NCBI RefSeq assembly: GCF_900100375.1
Contig: NZ_FNEZ01000001.1
Location: 186,001-250,000, forward strand
Direction of reading: 5' to 3'
Source of the DNA: Flavobacterium noncentrifugens
GTDB taxonomy: Bacteria > Bacteroidota > Bacteroidia > Flavobacteriales > Flavobacteriaceae
DNA: 64,000 bases
The notes beneath the pieces were generated by a model, which saw nothing but the letters and a program-made list of their open reading frames with translations, made no database searches and was not told the DNA's origin. The stretch's first letter is position 1. Every line of letters starts with the position of its first letter. Below, in pieces: positions 1 to 10,076 of the stretch. Position numbers and translations under genes: made by a program.

Positions 1-143
1 ATGAGTTCATCCGTTAACATCGTTGGCGTTTTATCGTAGCCCGAAACGTTCTTGCCGATATTCTTGAAATACCTGGCGAGTGCGCTCATTCCGATGCCTC
101 CGATGCCGATGAAATAGACGTTATGTATTTGGTTTAAATTCAT
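1..143 (-). CDS. murC: UDP-N-acetylmuramate--L-alanine ligase, N-terminal part
   Basis: MurC adds L-alanine to UDP-N-acetylmuramic acid, the first peptide-forming step of peptidoglycan precursor synthesis in the cytoplasm. Only the first 47 codons are in the window; the rest lies beyond base 1. The start is the ATG at 141-143 on the complement. Residues 13-20 read GIGGIGMS, the glycine-rich nucleotide-binding loop typical of the N-terminal Mur ligase domain of MurC. It lies 21 bases downstream of murG on the same strand, the expected order of a flavobacterial dcw cluster. The family call rests on this short motif plus the conserved gene order. Confidence 0.9.
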   Translation of the reverse strand, partial: MNLNQIHNVYFIGIGGIGMSALARYFKNIGKNVSGYDKTPTMLTDEL

Positions 144-164
144 ATTGCTGAGAACCTGCGTTCC

Positions 165-1256
165 TTATTTTATCAATTTTATGATTTCTTCTACGATGTC
201 TTTTGTCGCATTGACTTTTGCTAATTTTTTTATATTTTCCGATAAGCTTTTTTGCAGATTTTCATCTGATAAAAGGTTGTTGAAAATTTTGGTAAATTGG
301 GTGTCCAATTCTACTTCGCGAATCAAAATTGCGCCGTTTTTTTCGGTGATCGATTGCGCGTTTTTCGTTTGATGGTCTTCGGCTACATTGGGCGACGGAA
401 TGAAAATGACCGGTTTCCCGACAATGCACAATTCCGAAACCGACGATGCTCCGGCGCGTGAAATCACAATATCTGCGGCAGCGTAAACCAGATCCATGCG
501 ATCAATAAACGATTTGACTTGTACATTTTCTTTGTTATCAAAATGTTCATATTCATCAAAATACAATTTGCCGCATTGCCAGATAACCTGAACGTTTTGC
601 GCACTGAAATCAACGAGTTCTTTTGCGATTAATTGGTTAATTCTTCTTGCGCCTAGGCTTCCGCCGAGTACCAAAAGTGTTTTTTTGTCTGGATCGAGAT
701 TGAAATATTCGAGCGCTTCTTTGCGCTTGCTTTCAATATCGATTAGATCCTGGCGCACCGGATTTCCGGTCAGCACCATTTTATATTTTGGAAAAAAACG
801 TTCTAAATTTTCGTAGGCGACGCAAATTTTGTCGGCTTTTCTGCTCAATACTTTGTTTGTAATTCCGGGATACGAATTTTGTTCCTGGATAACTGTCGGA
901 ATTCCGGCAATCGATGCGACCTGCAACAACGGACCGCTTGCAAATCCGCCAGTTCCGATGACAACGTCGGGTTTAAAATCACTGATGATCGTCCGGGCTT
1001 TCAATAAACTCGTAAGCAGTTTTACCGGGAAAAGTGTATTGTCGAACGTCAATCTTCGTTGCAAACCTGCGATCCACAACCCTATGATTTTGTATCCGGC
1101 TTGTGGCACTTTTTGCATTTCCATTTTGTCTTTTGCGCCTACAAATAGGAATTCGGCATCGGGGAAACGCAACTTCAATTCATTTGCAATAGCGATCGCC
1201 GGGTAGATGTGTCCACCGGTTCCGCCGCCGCTTAGTATGAATTTAAGTTTTTTCAT
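165..1256 (-). CDS. murG: Lipid II synthase MurG (undecaprenyl-PP-MurNAc-pentapeptide GlcNAc transferase)
   Basis: MurG transfers GlcNAc from UDP-GlcNAc to lipid I on the inner face of the cytoplasmic membrane, giving lipid II. The 363-residue product has the usual length. The N-terminal loop GGGTGGH at residues 10-16 is the classic MurG signature for the lipid-diphosphate acceptor. Further on are the [10 protein letters not shown] segment and a C-terminal [11 protein letters not shown] stretch that matches the UDP-GlcNAc-binding half of GT-B glycosyltransferases. It sits 39 bases after ftsW and 21 bases before murC, so it is almost certainly co-transcribed with both. Confidence 0.97.
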   Translation of the reverse strand: MKKLKFILSGGGTGGHIYPAIAIANELKLRFPDAEFLFVGAKDKMEMQKVPQAGYKIIGLWIAGLQRRLTFDNTLFPVKLLTSLLKARTIISDFKPDVVIGTGGFASGPLLQVASIAGIPTVIQEQNSYPGITNKVLSRKADKICVAYENLERFFPKYKMVLTGNPVRQDLIDIESKRKEALEYFNLDPDKKTLLVLGGSLGARRINQLIAKELVDFSAQNVQVIWQCGKLYFDEYEHFDNKENVQVKSFIDRMDLVYAAADIVISRAGASSVSELCIVGKPVIFIPSPNVAEDHQTKNAQSITEKNGAILIREVELDTQFTKIFNNLLSDENLQKSLSENIKKLAKVNATKDIVEEIIKLIK

Positions 1257-1295
1257 TTTTTTTAATAAGTTGCAAGTAACTAATTAACTGAGTTT

Positions 1296-2612
1296 TTATG
1301 TTTTTCCGAGAACGGCGTTCATCGGGTTTGTCTTATCTTCTATTGAATAACTTTCGGGCGTTTCTCCGGCGAGTAGCGCGGCTTCGGCTTCTTCTTCGCG
1401 TTTGATTTGGGCATCGATCATTCGGCGTAATGTTTCTTCCCGTTGTTCTTTTTCTTCTTTTTCGGCAGCGACTTCTTCTTCTTTTTTGGTGACGCCAATG
1501 ATGATTCCGAGTGCGATACAAGTCATCCAGATCGAACTTCCTCCGCTTGAAATCAGTGGCAGCGTTTGTCCGGTTACCGGAAGCAATTCGACAGCAACGG
1601 CCATGTTGATCAATGCCTGGAACACAATTGGAAACCCAACGCCCACGACGACAAGTTTCCCAAATAATGAATTTGCTTTGTGTGCAGCAACGATGAATCG
1701 GAAGAACAGCAGCATGTATAAAGCAAGTACCGTAATTCCGCCAATTAAGCCATATTCCTCCACAATGATCGCGTAGATAAAATCGGATGACGACTGTGGA
1801 AGGAAATTTTTCTGGACGCTTTTTCCTGGCCCGAGCCCCTGAATTCCGCCTGAAGCGATTGCGATTTTTGCTTTTTCGATCTGGTAATCGTCTTCGTCCG
1901 GCTTGTCAGTTGTAAAGTTTTCGAGTCGGCTTTCCCAAGTGTGAACGCGGTTGAAAAATTTCGCATCGGGAAACGCTTTGCTCATTAAGATGAAAAGCAT
2001 CAATGCGGCCACGCCCATTCCGATGATGAAACCAATGTATTTCAATGGATATTTCCCGATGAATGTCAACATCACGACCATAGCAAACATGAGCGCTGCA
2101 GTCGAAAAGTTGGCTGGAAGAATAAACATCAACGTAATAAAAACCGGCGCCCACAATTCCCACAATGAATTTTGGAAAGTGACCGGCGTTTCTCTCTTTT
2201 TCGATAAATAACGTGCGACAAAGATCATCAAAACGATAAATGCCAAGGTGGAAGTCTGGAATGTAATTCCGATGAACGGCACCTGAATCCAGCGGCTGGC
2301 GTTGGCTCCGGCGATGACGGTTCCTTTTATTAGTGTGTATGCCAATAAAATCCAGACGACCGGAAGCGCTACTTTTGAGATCGCACGGAAATAATGATAC
2401 GGCACTTTATGCACCCAGTAAATAATTGCAAAACCGATGCAGATGTGCGCTAAGTGCTTTAACAAATAACCGAGCGTGTTTCCTGTTCCGTGGCCCATAT
2501 AGGCCAGGTTGCTGCTCGCGCTGAAAACAGGCATAAACGAAAACAGTGCTAATAAGGCCACGAATGTCCAGATTACCTTGTCTCCTTTTAGATTGTTTAA
2601 CAGCTGTTTCAT
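1296..2612 (-). CDS. ftsW: Septal peptidoglycan glycosyltransferase FtsW (SEDS family)
   Basis: SEDS-family polytopic membrane protein that polymerises lipid II at the septum together with the FtsI transpeptidase. The 438-residue product has about ten hydrophobic segments, and near its end the LPLISSGGSS motif characteristic of FtsW/RodA. The position between murD and murG in a division cluster favours FtsW over RodA. The C-terminal tail is unusually charged, with runs of lysine and glutamate over the last 65 or so residues, so it is probably a cytoplasmic extension. The gene is separated from murD by 144 bases that hold a family I hairpin repeat, the largest gap inside this operon. Confidence 0.95.
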   Translation of the reverse strand: MKQLLNNLKGDKVIWTFVALLALFSFMPVFSASSNLAYMGHGTGNTLGYLLKHLAHICIGFAIIYWVHKVPYHYFRAISKVALPVVWILLAYTLIKGTVIAGANASRWIQVPFIGITFQTSTLAFIVLMIFVARYLSKKRETPVTFQNSLWELWAPVFITLMFILPANFSTAALMFAMVVMLTFIGKYPLKYIGFIIGMGVAALMLFILMSKAFPDAKFFNRVHTWESRLENFTTDKPDEDDYQIEKAKIAIASGGIQGLGPGKSVQKNFLPQSSSDFIYAIIVEEYGLIGGITVLALYMLLFFRFIVAAHKANSLFGKLVVVGVGFPIVFQALINMAVAVELLPVTGQTLPLISSGGSSIWMTCIALGIIIGVTKKEEEVAAEKEEKEQREETLRRMIDAQIKREEEAEAALLAGETPESYSIEDKTNPMNAVLGKT

Positions 2613-2641
2613 TTTACTTTATTGCTTGTTGTATGATAAAT

Positions 2642-2750
2642 CCCTAGCCCTGATAGAAGCGCAAATCCTTTTTTTTTAATTTAAGATTCCTCTCGCTTCC
2701 TCGAGGTATCTTAAAAAAGATTGCAGCGGATAGCAGGTTCCCGGCTCCTG
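2642..2750 (-). repeat. Family I intergenic hairpin repeat, copy A
   Basis: About 109 bases between the murD stop and ftsW. Read on the minus strand it begins shortly after the murD stop with AGGAGC, continues with GCTATCCGCTG and AATCTTTT, and ends with AAAAGGATT, a degenerate GCGCTTCTATC and GGGCTAGGG. The AATCTTTT and AAAAGGATT blocks can pair, and an inner AGAT-ACCTC / GAGAGG-AATCTT stem fills the middle. The same flanks occur at 19080-19162 and 63267-63391 with different middles. It may act as a transcript-processing or attenuation signal within the dcw operon; that role is inference. Confidence 0.8.
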
Positions 2751-2756
2751 AAAAAA

Positions 2757-4091
2757 TTATAAATTCTGTACTGCCTGCTTAAATTGTCTTCCCCTGTCTT
2801 CATAATTTTCGAACAAATCAAAACTCGCGCAGGCCGGTGACAGCAAAACTGTATCGCCTTTTTCTGCCAAACGCTGTGACATTTTTACCGCATCATTCAT
2901 ATTGTCGACTTCGATCATCACATCTACGACGTTCCCGAAAGCATCGATGATTTTTTTGTTGTCGACTCCAAGGCACACAATCGCCTTGACTTTTTCGCGT
3001 ACCAAAGCCATGAGTTCGCTGTAATCATTTCCTTTATCGACACCGCCAACGATCCAGACCGTTGGCGTATTCATACTGTCGAGGGCAAAAAATGTCGCAT
3101 TAACATTCGTTGCTTTCGAGTCATTGATGTACTGCACGTTCTGGATTTTGAGGACTTTCTCCAAACGGTGCTCGACACCCTGGAAATTCGACAGGCTTTC
3201 GCGGATCGTGGCTTTCCTGATCTGCATCAATTTGGCTACCGATGTGGCGGCCATGGCATTTTTCAGGTTGTGTTTGCCTTCGAGCGCGATGCTTTCGGTT
3301 TCCATGATGAATTCTTCTTCGTTGATGTTAATTTCCATTTTGTTTTGTTTTATGAATGCTCCGTTTTCAAATGTTTTTGTCAATGAAAATGGAATGGTTC
3401 GGGCTTTTATTTTGTTGTTTTTCATCCAGGCTGCAATCGCTTCGTCGTCTGCATCATAAATGAAATAATCTTCCTTGGTCTGGTTCATCGTGATCCTGAA
3501 CTTGGAGTTGATGTATTTTTCGTATTTGTATTCGTATCGGTCTAAATGATCAGGGCTGATGTTCAATAAAATCGCAATGTGCGGCTTGTAATTGATGATG
3601 CCATCGAGTTGAAAACTGCTTAATTCCAAAACATACACATCATATTTGTCTTCGGCAACCTGCCAGGCGAAGCTTTTTCCGATGTTTCCGCCGAGACCGA
3701 CGTTCAATCCTGCCGATTTTAGCAAATGATACGTGAGCATCGTTGTCGTCGTTTTGCCGTTGCTTCCGGTGATTCCGATGGTAGTCGCATCTGTAAATGG
3801 CGCGGCAAATTCAATTTCGGAAATGACCGGGATTTTGGCTTCGACCAATTTTTTGACGATGGGTGATTTCTCTGGAATTCCCGGGCTTTTCATCACGACA
3901 TCGGCGTTGAGAATTTTCTTTTCCGTATGGGTTTCCTCTTCCCATTTGATTCCGTTAATGGTAAGAACTTCTTTATAATTGTCTTTGATCTTCCCGAAAT
4001 CGGATACAAAAACATCATATCCTTTTTTCTTTCCGAGAATCGCTGTGCCGACGCCGCTTTCGCCTCCGCCAAGAATGACAAGCCGCTGCAT
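2757..4091 (-). CDS. murD: UDP-N-acetylmuramoyl-L-alanine--D-glutamate ligase
   Basis: MurD is the ATP-dependent cytoplasmic ligase that adds D-glutamate to UDP-MurNAc-L-Ala. The 444-residue protein has the normal length. It opens with a GGGESG loop (residues 8-13), has the Mur ligase P-loop TGSNGKTTT at about 108-116, and carries the NDSKATN segment typical of MurD domain 3. The ATG shares one base with the mraY stop codon (TAATG arrangement), so translation is probably coupled. Downstream, a family I repeat separates it from ftsW. Confidence 0.97.
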   Translation of the reverse strand: MQRLVILGGGESGVGTAILGKKKGYDVFVSDFGKIKDNYKEVLTINGIKWEEETHTEKKILNADVVMKSPGIPEKSPIVKKLVEAKIPVISEIEFAAPFTDATTIGITGSNGKTTTTMLTYHLLKSAGLNVGLGGNIGKSFAWQVAEDKYDVYVLELSSFQLDGIINYKPHIAILLNISPDHLDRYEYKYEKYINSKFRITMNQTKEDYFIYDADDEAIAAWMKNNKIKARTIPFSLTKTFENGAFIKQNKMEININEEEFIMETESIALEGKHNLKNAMAATSVAKLMQIRKATIRESLSNFQGVEHRLEKVLKIQNVQYINDSKATNVNATFFALDSMNTPTVWIVGGVDKGNDYSELMALVREKVKAIVCLGVDNKKIIDAFGNVVDVMIEVDNMNDAVKMSQRLAEKGDTVLLSPACASFDLFENYEDRGRQFKQAVQNL

Positions 4092-5317
4092 TATCTTAAC
4101 TTTAGGGTTACGATCGATAAAATGGCGAGCAAAATCCCAACGATCCAGAAACGGGTGACGATCTTACTTTCGTGATAGCCTTTTTTCTGAAAATGGTGGT
4201 GCAACGGCGACATCAGAAAAATTCGTCGGCCTTCGCCGTAGCGCTTTTTGGTGAATTTGAAATAACTCACTTGCAATACAACAGACATGTTTTCGACCAA
4301 AAAGATGCCGCATAACAATGGGATCAGCATTTCTTTGCGGACAGCAATTGCTAAAACCGCGATGATTCCGCCAATCGTTAAACTTCCGGTATCGCCCATG
4401 AAAACAGCAGCCGGATAGGAATTATACCATAAAAATCCGATCAGTGCGCCGACAAAAGCCGCGATAAAAACCGTCATTTCACCCGAATTCGGGATGTACA
4501 TGATATTGAGGTAACTCGAGAAAATGATATTTCCGGAAACGAATGTAAAAATCCCAAGCGCGATGACTGAAATGGCAGATGTTCCCGCAGCGAGTCCGTC
4601 GATTCCGTCGGTGAGATTCGCTCCGTTTGAAACTGCCGTAATGATGAAAATCACGATCGGAATGAAAATTACCCAAGCCCAGTTTTCATAATCGTCTCCG
4701 ATCCATTTGAGTACAGAAGCATAATCAAATTCATTATTTTTCAGGAATGGAATCGTTGTTGCTGTCGATTTTTCGTCCAATGGGGTTTGTGAAAAAACAT
4801 TTTCCGTTTGTCTTAACGAAATCAATTTTGGCATGTCTTTTCTGATCGTGACACCCGGATGCAAATACAAAACCGATCCTACGATCAGTCCCAATCCGAC
4901 TTGCCCGATTACTTTAAAAATCCCTTTTAATCCTTGTTTGTCTTTTTTGAAAATCTTAATGTAATCGTCGATAAACCCGATCGTCCCCATCCATAAAGTC
5001 GTTACGATCAGCAAAATGATGTAAATGTTGTTGAGTTTTGTCAATAAAAAAACCGGGATCAATGTGGCGAAAATAATGATCAGTCCGCCCATGGTTGGCG
5101 TTCCCGCTTTTTCATTCTGCCCGGCCAATCCGAGTTCGCGAACTGTTTCGCCAACCTGCTGCCTTCTTAAAAAATTGATGATCTTTTTTCCGAAAACCGT
5201 AGACAAAATCAGCGACAGCATAATCGCCAAACCTGAGCGGAACGTAATGTACTGAAACACGCCTGTACCCGGAATGTTGAGTGTTTTGTCTAAATATTCG
5301 AATAAATAATACAGCAT
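4091..5317 (-). CDS. mraY: Phospho-N-acetylmuramoyl-pentapeptide transferase
   Basis: MraY moves phospho-MurNAc-pentapeptide from UDP onto undecaprenyl phosphate, forming lipid I in the cytoplasmic membrane. The 408-residue protein is polytopic and shows the family markers: GTPTMGGL near residue 70, an acidic DDYIK loop, the [10 protein letters not shown] motif, and a C-terminal MSPLHHHF histidine segment. An insertion of some 60 residues between the first cytoplasmic loops, common in Bacteroidetes MraY, is present around residues 165-225. It follows murE by six bases and overlaps the murD start by one base. Confidence 0.97.
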   Translation of the reverse strand: MLYYLFEYLDKTLNIPGTGVFQYITFRSGLAIMLSLILSTVFGKKIINFLRRQQVGETVRELGLAGQNEKAGTPTMGGLIIIFATLIPVFLLTKLNNIYIILLIVTTLWMGTIGFIDDYIKIFKKDKQGLKGIFKVIGQVGLGLIVGSVLYLHPGVTIRKDMPKLISLRQTENVFSQTPLDEKSTATTIPFLKNNEFDYASVLKWIGDDYENWAWVIFIPIVIFIITAVSNGANLTDGIDGLAAGTSAISVIALGIFTFVSGNIIFSSYLNIMYIPNSGEMTVFIAAFVGALIGFLWYNSYPAAVFMGDTGSLTIGGIIAVLAIAVRKEMLIPLLCGIFLVENMSVVLQVSYFKFTKKRYGEGRRIFLMSPLHHHFQKKGYHESKIVTRFWIVGILLAILSIVTLKLR

Positions 5318-5323
5318 AATTTT

Positions 5324-6787
5324 CTATTTATTGAGTTCTTTCAATAGTTGCGTTACGGTTTCCATGTCATCGAAATGCTGGCGGATGCCTTTAATTTCCT
5401 GGTACGTTTCGTGCCCTTTTCCTGCAATCAGGATGATATCGTTTTGATTGGCGAGCTGGCAGGCAGTTTTAATCGCTTGCTTCCTGTCGACAATCGAAAT
5501 TGTTTTTTTATAATTCTGCGGTTCTACGCCTTTTTCCATTTCAGCGATAATGTCGTTTGGATCTTCGCTGCGCGGATTGTCTGATGTTAGGATTACTTTA
5601 TCGCTTAATGTTGTCGCGATGTGCGCCATAATCGGGCGTTTTGTTGTGTCACGATCGCCGCCGCAGCCTACAACCGTAATCAATTGTTCGTTTTTGGTGC
5701 GGATGTCGTTGATCGTTTTAAGGACGTTATCCAAAGCATCGGGCGTGTGTGCATAATCGACAATGGCGGTAATCTGGTTGTCTGAAATAATGAATTGAAA
5801 TCTTCCTGAAACGCTTTCGAGTTCGGATAACAATCTTAAAACTTCGAAATGATCCAAGCCCAATTCAACTGCAGTTCCGTAAATCGCCAGCAAATTATAC
5901 GCATTGAAAGTTCCGATCAATCGCACCCAGACTTCATTGTCATTGATTTTCAATAGCAAACCTGACAATTGGTTTTCAAGGATTTGCGCTTTATAATCGG
6001 CATATGTTTTTAAAGCGTAAGTCAGTTTTCGTGCCGATGAATTCTGCACCATGACCGAACCATTTTTGTCATCGACATTGACCAGGGCAAAAGCCGATTT
6101 CGGCAAATTGTCAAAAAATGATTTTTTCACATCGCGGTATTCGGCAAAAGTCGGATGGTAATCCAAATGGTCATGCGATAAATTCGTAAACACGCCGCCG
6201 GCAAAATGCAGGGCTTCGGTTCTTTTTTGGTGGATGCCGTGCGAAGAAACTTCCATAAAGCAATATTCCACGCCCACTTCGTTCATTTCCCTCAAAAAAT
6301 GATTGATCGTGATCGAATCCGGAGTCGTGTGTGTCGCCGGATATTCTGTATCGTCAACTAAAATTTTCACGGTCGAAAGCAATCCGACTTTAAAACCCGC
6401 TTTTTTGAACAATTGGTATAATAAAGACGCGATCGTTGTTTTGCCGTTTGTTCCGGTAATGCCAACGAGCTTTAGATTTTGTGACGGATTTCCGAAGTAA
6501 TTCGCCGCCATAAAAGCCATCGCTTTGTTTGTGTCTTTTACCTGAACGTATGTAATTCCGTCGATCATTTTCTCAGGAAAAGTATCGCATACAACCGCAG
6601 TCGCACCAAGGTTGATCGCTTTTTCGATAAATTCATGGCCGTTTGAAACGCTTCCGCGGATGGCAATGAAAACATCGTTCGCGGTGATTTTTCTCGAATC
6701 GAATTCCATTTTTTCAATGGAAATTTCGGTCGAGCCATGAACGGCTTCGATGCCCACTTTGTACAATATTTCTTTTAGGCTGATCAC
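5324..6787 (-). CDS. murE: UDP-MurNAc-L-Ala-D-Glu--meso-diaminopimelate ligase
   Basis: MurE adds the third stem-peptide residue. The 487-residue protein contains the P-loop TGTNGKTT at residues 111-118 and DNPR at 403-406, the motif that marks meso-diaminopimelate-adding MurE rather than the lysine-adding type, so this organism should have DAP-type peptidoglycan. The start codon is GTG at 6785-6787, and it overlaps the ftsI stop in a GTGA tetranucleotide, which suggests translational coupling. As in other flavobacteria, murF is not found next to murE here. Confidence 0.97.
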   Translation of the reverse strand: MISLKEILYKVGIEAVHGSTEISIEKMEFDSRKITANDVFIAIRGSVSNGHEFIEKAINLGATAVVCDTFPEKMIDGITYVQVKDTNKAMAFMAANYFGNPSQNLKLVGITGTNGKTTIASLLYQLFKKAGFKVGLLSTVKILVDDTEYPATHTTPDSITINHFLREMNEVGVEYCFMEVSSHGIHQKRTEALHFAGGVFTNLSHDHLDYHPTFAEYRDVKKSFFDNLPKSAFALVNVDDKNGSVMVQNSSARKLTYALKTYADYKAQILENQLSGLLLKINDNEVWVRLIGTFNAYNLLAIYGTAVELGLDHFEVLRLLSELESVSGRFQFIISDNQITAIVDYAHTPDALDNVLKTINDIRTKNEQLITVVGCGGDRDTTKRPIMAHIATTLSDKVILTSDNPRSEDPNDIIAEMEKGVEPQNYKKTISIVDRKQAIKTACQLANQNDIILIAGKGHETYQEIKGIRQHFDDMETVTQLLKELNK

Positions 6788-8793
6788 GATAATTCTAATA
6801 TAATGGTTGCGTTTTTATCGACATTTTGTCCCGGCTGGATCGATTGTTTTTTGACTTTTCCAATGCCGATGACTTTCACTTTCATTCCGAGATTTCCGAG
6901 TAAAGCCACAGCATCCATTCCGGCCATCCCTTTTAAATTCGGGATCACAGAATCTTTTTCCTGGGCTGCAGCGTAATAATCGGAATAGTCTTTTTCGACT
7001 TTCGGATCTTTCTTGTTCAGGTTTTTGATTTCGTTCATCGAAGGCGCATCGGTAAAAATTTTCTGCGCGATGCGTTTGAAAACCGGCCCGGCCACATCGG
7101 CGCCGTAGTAATTATTTTTTGACGTATTTGGTTCGTGAACGACCACGATGCATGAATATTTCGGGTCGTTTGCAGGAAAATAACCTACGAATGACGAAAT
7201 GTAATGCTTCGCCGTTCCGTCTTTCTTGTTGTAATTCGCTTGGGCAGTTCCGGTTTTTCCGGCCATTGGGAAATCTTTCGAATACAACTTCGCCCCGGTT
7301 CCTTTTTTGACCACATTCGCCAGAACAGCACGCACTTTTTTGAGCGCTTCATCCGAGCAGATTTTCGTATTTGTTACAATCGGATCAAACTTTTTAATCG
7401 TTTTGTTCCATTCTTTGATCTCCGAAACAAATTGCGGTTTGACCATTACGCCATTGTTCGCGACAGCGTTGTAAAACGTCAAAGTCTGCAAAGGCGTGAT
7501 TGAAACGCCATATCCAAATGCCATCCACGGAAGTGAAATCGCACTCCAGTATTTGTCGCCAGGCTGCGGCACATAAGGTTTTCCTTCGCCTTCGAACGGC
7601 AATCCGAGCGGTTTGTTCAATCCCCAATCATTCAAATGAGCAACGAATTGCTTCGGGTCATTTTTATAATTGTTGTACACTGCCTGAACCATGACAGTAT
7701 TTGACGACACTTCGAAACCTCTGGCAAGCGAAATTTTTCCGTAGCCGCCATCGTGGGAATCGTTTACCTTTTTGCCAGAATAAATGACCGTTCCGCCGTG
7801 GCTGTCGTAGACTTCACTGGTGTCGATTTTTTTGTCGTCGAGCAACGCCATCAAATCGGCGAGTTTATAAGTCGAACCAGGTTCGTGTGATTCGCGGATT
7901 GCGTAATTTTCGGTTTCATAATACGTACTGTCGGTTTTCTTGTCACGCCCGAGGTTTGCGATCGCTTTGATGTAGCCGGTTTTGGTTTCCATGACGACAA
8001 CGCAACCGTGATCGGCATCGTATAATTTTAATTGTTTCAGCAACGCGTGGTGCGCAATATCCTGAATGTAGACATCGATCGTTGAATTCACATCATAACC
8101 ATCCTGCGGATCAATTTCATTGACGTCGCGAATGGGTTTCCATTGGCCTTTTGCGATTTTTTGCTTTAGTATTTTTCCGTCTTTTCCGTTCAGATATTTG
8201 CGATACGCCCATTCGATTCCTTTACCGTAATGTCCGGCATTTTCACTTTCGCGTTCGTAACCGATCGTTCTCCAGGCAATTTTCCCGATTGGATATTCTC
8301 GGATGGTCTTTTGTTCAGTGATGATTCCGCCTTTGTATGCGCCGAGGTTGAATAGTGGAAAACTCTTGATTTTCATATATTCGGTGTAGCTCAAATCACG
8401 AGCAACGAGGAAATAACGGCTCTTATTTGCTCTGGCTTTTCTAAGATCAGACTGGAAGTTGCTTGCGGGCTTTCCTAATAATAACGACAAAGAATCGGCC
8501 AAAGCCTTTACATTTTTCTCGAAAGCTTCACCTTTTGGCGCAACCGCATCAAATCGGATCGTGTAATTTGGAATTGAAGTCGCGAGCAAACTTCCGTCAG
8601 AAGAATAAATATTTCCTTTATTGGCCGGAATTACGAAATTTTTAACCGTTCTTTCCTTGGCGAGCTTGCGGTAATAATCGCCTTCAACCCACTGAATGTT
8701 TGTGAGTTTGACGGTTATAGCCACAGCCATGACAAACATTGCAAATGCAACGAGATACATTCTGTAAGAAATATGTTTGTCTTCTACTGCCAT
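6784..8793 (-). CDS. ftsI: Division-specific penicillin-binding protein (PBP3-like transpeptidase) with PASTA domain
   Basis: Class B PBP that cross-links septal peptidoglycan as the partner of FtsW. One membrane anchor spans about residues 12-30. The dimerisation domain follows, then the transpeptidase domain with the catalytic tetrad STYK (Ser307-Lys310), SSN at 363-365 and KTG at 513-515. A C-terminal PASTA-like domain covers roughly 615-669, beginning at the VIPNLKG segment; such a domain is common in Bacteroidetes FtsI. The 669 residues are normal for this group. It overlaps ftsL by ten bases and murE by four. Confidence 0.95.
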   Translation of the reverse strand: MAVEDKHISYRMYLVAFAMFVMAVAITVKLTNIQWVEGDYYRKLAKERTVKNFVIPANKGNIYSSDGSLLATSIPNYTIRFDAVAPKGEAFEKNVKALADSLSLLLGKPASNFQSDLRKARANKSRYFLVARDLSYTEYMKIKSFPLFNLGAYKGGIITEQKTIREYPIGKIAWRTIGYERESENAGHYGKGIEWAYRKYLNGKDGKILKQKIAKGQWKPIRDVNEIDPQDGYDVNSTIDVYIQDIAHHALLKQLKLYDADHGCVVVMETKTGYIKAIANLGRDKKTDSTYYETENYAIRESHEPGSTYKLADLMALLDDKKIDTSEVYDSHGGTVIYSGKKVNDSHDGGYGKISLARGFEVSSNTVMVQAVYNNYKNDPKQFVAHLNDWGLNKPLGLPFEGEGKPYVPQPGDKYWSAISLPWMAFGYGVSITPLQTLTFYNAVANNGVMVKPQFVSEIKEWNKTIKKFDPIVTNTKICSDEALKKVRAVLANVVKKGTGAKLYSKDFPMAGKTGTAQANYNKKDGTAKHYISSFVGYFPANDPKYSCIVVVHEPNTSKNNYYGADVAGPVFKRIAQKIFTDAPSMNEIKNLNKKDPKVEKDYSDYYAAAQEKDSVIPNLKGMAGMDAVALLGNLGMKVKVIGIGKVKKQSIQPGQNVDKNATIILELS

Positions 8794-9137
8794 AATTTTT
8801 TGAAAAATCCTTGTTCAGGTTCTTTTTTGACTTTGATTTTTGTAGGTGGAACCGATGATGGGAAAATTTGTTTTGGTTCCATTTCTTCTGAAACGGTCGA
8901 TTCCATTTTGAGTTTCATGAGTTCCGATCTTCTGTCTACGAATTCAGACCGCAATTCTTTGACCTCACTTGTAAGTGCAATGATTCTGAAAACTTTTTGT
9001 TCGTAGCGTTGCGTATTGGCAATCATCAGGATCGCGAGCAGGATCAAAAAGACAATGAAGCGCCAGTTTTTGGCTGCATTCGCATCTTCGTTGATGAGAT
9101 ATCTTGCTTTTAATATGCTGTAGACTCCGTTTTTCAT
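8784..9137 (-). CDS. ftsL: FtsL-like cell-division protein
   Basis: Small bitopic membrane protein of 117 residues: a short cytoplasmic N-terminus with two basic patches, one hydrophobic segment at about residues 26-41 (FIVFLILLAILMIANT), then a predicted coiled coil rich in Glu, Lys and Leu up to about residue 80. This architecture and the position between rsmH and ftsI fit FtsL, a component of the division complex that bridges to FtsB/FtsQ. Sequence conservation in this family is low, so the call leans on topology and gene order. It overlaps the ftsI start by ten bases. Confidence 0.82.
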   Translation of the reverse strand: MKNGVYSILKARYLINEDANAAKNWRFIVFLILLAILMIANTQRYEQKVFRIIALTSEVKELRSEFVDRRSELMKLKMESTVSEEMEPKQIFPSSVPPTKIKVKKEPEQGFFKKLWQ

Positions 9138-9167
9138 TTTCCTTTTTTCTGCTACTTATTTAAGCTT

Positions 9168-10076
9168 CTATATTTTTTCTGCGATTCTGAGTTTGGCGCT
9201 GCGGGCGCGGTTGTTGATTTTGATTTCGGCGGCATCCGGAACAATGAGTTTTCCGATGGTTTTGAATGGAACAGAGAAATTTCCGAAGAAATCGCGTTCG
9301 GGTTCGCCTTCAAACATGCCGTTTTTAATATATCTTTTCACCAATCGATCTTCTAAAGAATGGTATGAAATGACGCTTAATCTTCCGCCTGGCTTTAGAA
9401 TTTCAAGGGATTGTTCGAGAAATTCTTTTAAAACATGCATTTCCTGGTTCACTTCGATCCGGATCGCCTGATACATTTGGGCTAAGATCTTGTTGCTTTT
9501 ATGTGCAGGAAGAAACCTGCTCAAAACTGTTTTTAACTGTTCGGTATTTTTTATCGGATGGCCTTCACGCGCTTCAATAATGACTCTTGCGATCGCCGGA
9601 GCATTTTTGAGTTCGCCATAATCGTAAAACACACGTTTCAAATTTGCTTCGTCATAATTATTGACCACACTATAGGCGCTGACTTCACTTTTCTGGTTCA
9701 TTCTCATATCGAGTTGTGCATCAAAACGCGTTGAAAAACCGCGTTCAGCGACATCGAACTGATGTGACGAAACGCCTAAATCAGCGAGAATTCCGTCTAC
9801 TTGCCGGATTCCGTGAAAACGCAAAAATCGTTTAATGAACCTGAAATTTTCAGGGATCAATGTAAAACGTTCATCGTCTAAAACATTTGCCTGAGCATCT
9901 TCGTCCTGGTCGAAACCAAACAATTTTCCGTTTGGCCCGAGCCGGTTCATGATTTCTTTGGAATGCCCGCCGCCGCCGAAAGTCACATCCACATAAACGC
10001 CATCAGGTTTGATATCCAAACCATCGACCGTTTCTTTGAGCAAAACCGGATTATGATATTCCATTGTCGTCGTCAT
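9168..10076 (-). CDS. rsmH: 16S rRNA (cytosine1402-N4)-methyltransferase
   Basis: RsmH (MraW) uses S-adenosylmethionine to methylate N4 of C1402 in the decoding centre of 16S rRNA. The 302-residue protein carries the SAM-binding TFGGGGHS loop and the FDQDEDA segment, then the GILADLGVSSHQ and ISYHSLEDR motifs that define the family. Two starts are possible: the ATG at 10074-10076, which gives a 26-base overlap with mraZ, or the internal ATG four codons later directly before EYHNPVLL, which gives a 14-base overlap. The second fits the usual N-terminus slightly better, but I cannot decide between them. Confidence 0.96.
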   Translation of the reverse strand: MTTTMEYHNPVLLKETVDGLDIKPDGVYVDVTFGGGGHSKEIMNRLGPNGKLFGFDQDEDAQANVLDDERFTLIPENFRFIKRFLRFHGIRQVDGILADLGVSSHQFDVAERGFSTRFDAQLDMRMNQKSEVSAYSVVNNYDEANLKRVFYDYGELKNAPAIARVIIEAREGHPIKNTEQLKTVLSRFLPAHKSNKILAQMYQAIRIEVNQEMHVLKEFLEQSLEILKPGGRLSVISYHSLEDRLVKRYIKNGMFEGEPERDFFGNFSVPFKTIGKLIVPDAAEIKINNRARSAKLRIAEKI